The notes under the pieces: generated by a model
What the model was told of the DNA's origin: nothing
Database searches by the model: none
What the model saw: the letters and a program-made list of their open reading frames with translations, nothing else
In this document: positions 13,981-16,137 of the stretch, piece after piece
How positions within the stretch are numbered: position 1 is the first letter of the stretch
How the letters are laid out: each line of letters starts with the position of its first letter
Assembly (NCBI GenBank): GCA_002688875.1
Contig: NZDU01000018.1
Coordinates: 3,037-19,173 of the forward strand
Direction: 5' to 3'
Source: Candidatus Pacearchaeota archaeon
GTDB taxonomy: Archaea; Nanobdellota; Nanobdellia; Pacearchaeales; GW2011-AR1
DNA: 16,137 nt
Program-made: the position numbers and the translations under genes

Positions 13981-14250
13981 TTATTTGCCTTGATTAACAT
14001 ATGCTTCTAGTTCTGAGTTAGATGATCTAGATATAGGGTCATATCCTATATTGCTCGTGAATTCTAATTTTTCAGCATCTTCTAGTTTTCCATTTTCATT
14101 ACTATCTGCAATTGAGAAAGCTTTAATGTATAATGTACTACGATGATCTTTAATAGAGTTTATTTTACTGTAAGCTACTACTCCTGCAGCTCCCATGGAT
14201 GCCACAGATGCTACTAAAAGCCCAGTAAGAAATTTATTGAACGGATGCAT
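13981..14250 (-). CDS. Small secreted or membrane-anchored protein with one EF-hand loop
   Basis: 89 residues. The N-terminus (about 5-27) is a hydrophobic signal/anchor. A 12-residue loop, DSNENGKLEDAE (about 49-60), matches the EF-hand pattern with D1, N3, N5, G6, L8 and E12, so one calcium site is likely. Flanking sequence is helical. It converges on MscS with an 18-base gap and starts 24 bases after the minus-strand membrane gene. The minus-strand TATA TTAAATAC (plus 14271-14278) contains the upstream stop codon. Family not recognised. Confidence 0.6.
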   Translation of the reverse strand: MHPFNKFLTGLLVASVASMGAAGVVAYSKINSIKDHRSTLYIKAFSIADSNENGKLEDAEKLEFTSNIGYDPISRSSNSELEAYVNQGK

Positions 14251-14270
14251 GAGCCTTCTTATAATTTGAA

Positions 14271-14278
14271 GTATTTAA
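14271..14278 (-). promoter_or_regulatory. TATA box of the EF-hand gene, overlapping an upstream stop codon
   Basis: TTAAATAC on the minus strand, centred about 25 bases before ATG 14250. It includes the TAA stop of the preceding gene (plus 14275-14277). Confidence 0.45.
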
Positions 14279-14517
14279 CCTTTTCTATAATTAATAGTTT
14301 GTAATGTCAAGATTATGTATAATAACGTGATTGAGATTGGGATTTTGTAGTCTAGGGTTGAGAAGTAAATTAAGATGATGAGGATTAGGGAGATGATTGA
14401 GATGTAGTTGAAACGGTTTTTCCAGGATTTGGTTTCGTCTTTGCAGAGTTTTTTTAGGAGTAATCCTGTGGGGATTCCGGCTAGGATGATTGCGATGTAG
14501 ATAATGGGTTTTAGCAT
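14275..14517 (-). CDS. Small membrane protein, 80 residues
   Basis: Begins MLKPIIYIAI. Three hydrophobic segments (about 3-20, 39-53 and 59-74) flank a short charged cytoplasmic stretch, KKLCKDE (about 22-28), ahead of S-W-K-N-R-F. An I-P-x-G-x-x-L-x-K-x-[CT]-K-D-E pattern recurs in small archaeal membrane proteins (from memory, function unknown). Codons are strikingly A- and C-rich, the mirror of the G-rich plus strand. A longer frame reads back through the opposite strand of tsaC and is rejected. Its TATA box lies at plus 14538-14545. Confidence 0.65.
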   Translation of the reverse strand: MLKPIIYIAIILAGIPTGLLLKKLCKDETKSWKNRFNYISIISLILIILIYFSTLDYKIPISITLLYIILTLQTINYRKG

Positions 14518-14521
14518 AAGG

Positions 14522-14545
14522 TTTTTAAGTGAATTGATTTTAAAA
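14522..14545. promoter_or_regulatory. Interlocked divergent promoters
   Basis: TTTTTAAG (14522-14529) is centred 26 bases before plus-strand ATG 14551; TTTTAAAA (14538-14545) is centred about 25 bases before minus-strand ATG 14517. The two divergent genes have only 33 bases between start codons, and each TATA box sits in the other gene's initiation region. Confidence 0.55.
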
Positions 14546-14550
14546 GGGTT

Positions 14551-15078
14551 ATGGAAGATGCGAAGATTGTTGAGAAGATTAGGAAGGGTAAGGTTTTTAT
14601 TTATCCGACGGATACGGTTTATGGGTTGGGATGTGATGCTTCGAAGGTTGAGAGTGTTAGGAAGATTAAGGGTATGAAGGGGCGGGATGCTGATAAGCCT
14701 CTTAGTGTGATTGCTCCTTCTGTTGAATGGATTGTTAAGAATTTGGTTGTTGATGAAGGATTGGATTTGAGTAAGTATTTGCCGGGGCCTTATACGGTTA
14801 TACTTAAGAAGAAGTATAAGGGGTTTCTTAGTGAGGTTAGTGGAGGGGATAGTTTGGGGGTTAGGATTCCTGATTGTGAGTTTACTTCGATTGTTCAGAA
14901 AAGTGATCGGGCGTTTGTTACAACTTCGGTTAATTTGAGTGGGGAGGATCCTGCTAGGAAAGTTGATGAGGTTCCTCTTGATATTTTGGAGAAGGTTGAT
15001 GAAGTGATTGATGTTGGAGAGTTGAATGGGAAGGTTTCTAAGTTGATTATTGGTGGGAAGGAAGTTGAGCGAGGTTGA
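14551..15078 (+). CDS. tsaC: L-threonylcarbamoyladenylate synthase (TsaC/Sua5 YrdC domain)
   Basis: Makes threonylcarbamoyl-AMP from threonine, bicarbonate and ATP, the first step of t6A37 in ANN-decoding tRNAs. 175 residues, a single YrdC domain without the C-terminal Sua5 domain, hence TsaC-like. Motifs: YPTDTVYGLGCDA (18-30), K-x-R and KPLSV (about 43-53), PGPYTVIL (78-85), GVRIPD (103-108) and TSVNLSG (125-131). The C-terminal PST-[IV] motif is degenerate (KVSKLIIGG). The other t6A genes (Kae1, Bud32, Cgi121, Pcc1) are not here. Leaderless start from the TATA box at 14522. Confidence 0.92.
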   Translation: MEDAKIVEKIRKGKVFIYPTDTVYGLGCDASKVESVRKIKGMKGRDADKPLSVIAPSVEWIVKNLVVDEGLDLSKYLPGPYTVILKKKYKGFLSEVSGGDSLGVRIPDCEFTSIVQKSDRAFVTTSVNLSGEDPARKVDEVPLDILEKVDEVIDVGELNGKVSKLIIGGKEVERG

Positions 15079-15088
15079 GAATGGGTAA

Positions 15089-15263
15089 CAGTATCTCTGC
15101 ATAGATCTATTTTTAGTTGTATTCCGAATCGGACTTCGTCACGATTCTCCCTTATTTTCTTGAAATGTGCCAAATTATCCCCTATAATCAACAAGCAGAC
15201 TTAGTTGGTGTTATTCTTGCAGGGTTACCGAGACCAACTTTTAATTCCTGTGCGGAGATACTG
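15089..15263. other. Non-coding segment closed by a 13-bp inverted repeat: structured RNA or MITE
   Basis: CAGTATCTCTGCA (15089-15101) and TGCGGAGATACTG (15251-15263) are inverted copies with one G-T. Inside are three hairpins: GAATCGGAC with GTC-A-CGATTC (15126-15147), ATTAT with ATAAT (15174-15188) and AGTTGGT with ACCAACT (15203-15209, 15233-15239). No convincing coding frame crosses it. Base composition is more balanced than the G-rich tsaC before it. No archaeal SRP, 5S, tRNA or RNase P signature was found. A minus-strand TATA at about 15280 could start a transcript near 15257, inside the closing stem. The flanks GGGTAA and GAGTAA are nearly alike, as a target-site duplication might be. 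Strand and nature are unresolved. Confidence 0.45.
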
Positions 15264-15279
15264 GAGTAAAGAGTAAATC

Positions 15280-15287
15280 TTATAAAC
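15280..15287 (+). promoter_or_regulatory. TATA box of the 15308 cassette
   Basis: TTATAAAC, centred about 25 bases before ATG 15308. Its complement (GTTTATAA) is equally TATA-like and could fire toward the 15089-15263 element. Confidence 0.5.
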
Positions 15288-15307
15288 TTCTCATTTTATC
15301 ATTAATA

Positions 15308-15487
15308 ATGAAATCACAAACAATTTTGGGAATAATATTTATTATCGTTGGAATTATTCTGACGGTAACTTTAATTGGAGCTGTTTGGGGAGTGCCTTTA
15401 ATTATTATTGGGATATTTCTGATAATATTTAGGAATGAAGAATCTAAGATAGAGTCTATAAAAATAAAAGGAGGTAAAAAAAGATGA
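15308..15487 (+). CDS. Small two-helix membrane protein, 59 residues
   Basis: ATG 15308 to TGA 15487. Two hydrophobic segments (about 4-22 and 25-43) are followed by a charged cytoplasmic tail ending K-G-G-K-K-R. It is supported by its TATA box, by an ATGA overlap with the next start and by carrying that gene's Shine-Dalgarno GGAGGT in its last codons. It may be the membrane partner of the UPF0145 protein (inference). Family not recognised. Confidence 0.6.
   Translation: MKSQTILGIIFIIVGIILTVTLIGAVWGVPLIIIGIFLIIFRNEESKIESIKIKGGKKR
15470..15475 (+). promoter_or_regulatory. Shine-Dalgarno of the UPF0145 gene
   Basis: GGAGGT, 8 bases before ATG 15484, inside the coding sequence of the upstream small membrane gene; it supports re-initiation in an overlapping operon. 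Confidence 0.7.
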
Positions 15488-15810
15488 AACAAGGTATAAT
15501 AATAACTAATACAGAGGCTGTTCCTGGAAAAAAGGTTGTTGAGATTTTGGGAGTGGTTCAAGGTTCTACGGTTAGGAGTAAACATTTGGGCCGGGATATT
15601 GCTGCAGGTTTTAAGTCGATTGTTGGTGGGGAGTTAAAGGGGTATACAGAGATGTTGGCTCAAGCGAGAGAAGAAGCTTATAATCGGATGGTTAATGGTG
15701 CGATAGAAAAAGGCGCTGATGCGGTAATTAACATGAGGTTCATGACCTCTTCAGTAACTCCTCAGGCGGCGGAGTTACTTGCATATGGGACTGCTGTTAA
15801 GTTAGGATGA
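15484..15810 (+). CDS. UPF0145/YbjQ-family protein
   Basis: 108 residues, the typical family length. The hallmark G-V-V-x-G-S-T-V-R segment (about 23-31), then GRDIAAGFK and GGELKGYTEML, with a helix carrying A-R-x-E-A and a closing GADAVINMRF, match the family, which forms oligomeric beta-ring-like assemblies; a heavy-metal-binding role has been suggested but function is unsettled. It overlaps the small membrane gene upstream and DtdA downstream (ATGA in both cases), a tight three-gene cassette. Confidence 0.85.
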   Translation: MKQGIIITNTEAVPGKKVVEILGVVQGSTVRSKHLGRDIAAGFKSIVGGELKGYTEMLAQAREEAYNRMVNGAIEKGADAVINMRFMTSSVTPQAAELLAYGTAVKLG

Positions 15811-16137
15811 GATTTGCTATAACTTATTATAAGGATAATATTGCTGGGAAGAATATTGCGGATCGGTTTAGGGAGTTGGGGTTTATGCCGCAGGTTCCTG
15901 TGATTGAGTTGGATAAGGAGACGTTGTATTCTGAGTTGAGTGTTGGTAAGTATCCTGAGTTGGCTAGTGTTGATTTTTTGGTTTTTCTTTCGACTCATAG
16001 ATCTTCTAAAGGGGAGTCGGCTCTTACGGTTCATGCTCCTGGGAATTTTAGGGGGAATGAGTTAGGGGGGGATGTAGGTAGGGTTTGTATGACATCGGCG
16101 TTTGTTTGTAAGTGGTTGTTTAAGGAGTTGGCTAGGA
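15807..16137 (+). CDS. dtdA: D-aminoacyl-tRNA deacylase DtdA, archaeal type (3' end missing)
   Basis: Hydrolyses D-amino acids wrongly attached to tRNA. 110 residues are visible before the window ends; the family is about 250-280 residues. The motifs F-L-S-T-H-R-S-S (about 54-61) and ALTVHAPGN (about 66-74) match the archaeal/plant DtdA (GEK1-like) family, which is unrelated to bacterial DTD. The start overlaps the UPF0145 stop (ATGA), with no Shine-Dalgarno, so translation is probably coupled. Confidence 0.85.
   Translation, partial: MRFAITYYKDNIAGKNIADRFRELGFMPQVPVIELDKETLYSELSVGKYPELASVDFLVFLSTHRSSKGESALTVHAPGNFRGNELGGDVGRVCMTSAFVCKWLFKELAR

Noticed and set aside
14518..15102. Upstream extension of the minus-strand membrane gene to 275 codons
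   Set aside because: The extension is the complement of tsaC. The real start is ATG 14517 with a TATA box 25 bases before it.
14895..15194. Minus-strand frame of 99 codons overlapping tsaC and the inverted-repeat element
   Set aside because: Needs a TTG start, has no promoter at the right spacing, and half of it is antisense to tsaC.
15089..15263. SRP (7S) RNA, tRNA, 5S rRNA or guide RNA identity for the inverted-repeat element
   Set aside because: No SRP helix 8 signature, no T-loop, no 5S core, and no paired C/D or H/ACA boxes at credible positions were found by eye.

Overview
The window reads as archaeal, most likely a small-genome DPANN lineage of the Pacearchaeota/Woesearchaeota type. 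This is inferred from gene content and promoters, not from a marker phylogeny. Support comes from a form III-type RuBisCO, an archaeal DtdA-type D-aminoacyl-tRNA deacylase, an archaeal RNase P RNA, a tRNA-Phe without an encoded CCA, many 60-110 residue membrane proteins, and AT-rich DNA. Most genes have a TATA-like octamer centred about 26 bases before the start codon, so their mRNAs should be leaderless. Clear Shine-Dalgarno sequences are rare.

Layout: 1-2696 holds two coupled surface/coiled-coil membrane proteins (the first is cut by the window edge) that share a helical cytoplasmic module. 2700-4344 is RNA-rich: a candidate small transcript, a small ORF, an approximately 477-nt RNase P RNA, a small unknown protein, tRNA-Phe(GAA) and a small membrane protein. 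4490-6832 carries a large Cys-rich surface protein with a dockerin-like calcium module, and a pilin-like secreted protein. 6897-7590 has a minus-strand Cys-rich protein and a small membrane protein. 7636-11747 has cysteinyl-tRNA synthetase, a multi-pass membrane protein with a Lys/Gly-rich tail, two tiny membrane proteins and RuBisCO. 11764-12800 has two winged-helix regulators separated and followed by hairpin-rich intergenic DNA that looks like remnants of mobile or REP-like elements. 12802-14517 has a MscS channel, a minus-strand secreted protein with one EF-hand and a minus-strand small membrane protein. 14551-16137 has TsaC/Sua5, a segment closed by a 13-bp inverted repeat, and an overlapping three-gene cassette: a small membrane protein, a UPF0145 protein and DtdA (cut by the window end).

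Translation and tRNA functions recur: CysRS, RNase P RNA, tRNA-Phe, TsaC (t6A synthesis) and DtdA (D-aminoacyl-tRNA clearance). Cell-surface proteins form the second theme. RuBisCO would belong to AMP/nucleoside salvage, but its usual partners (AMP phosphorylase, ribose-1,5-bisphosphate isomerase) are not here. I see no CRISPR array, complete transposon, prophage or obvious defence system. The least explained parts are the 15089-15263 element, the hairpins around the two winged-helix genes, the shared module in the first two proteins and the altered motifs in RuBisCO.
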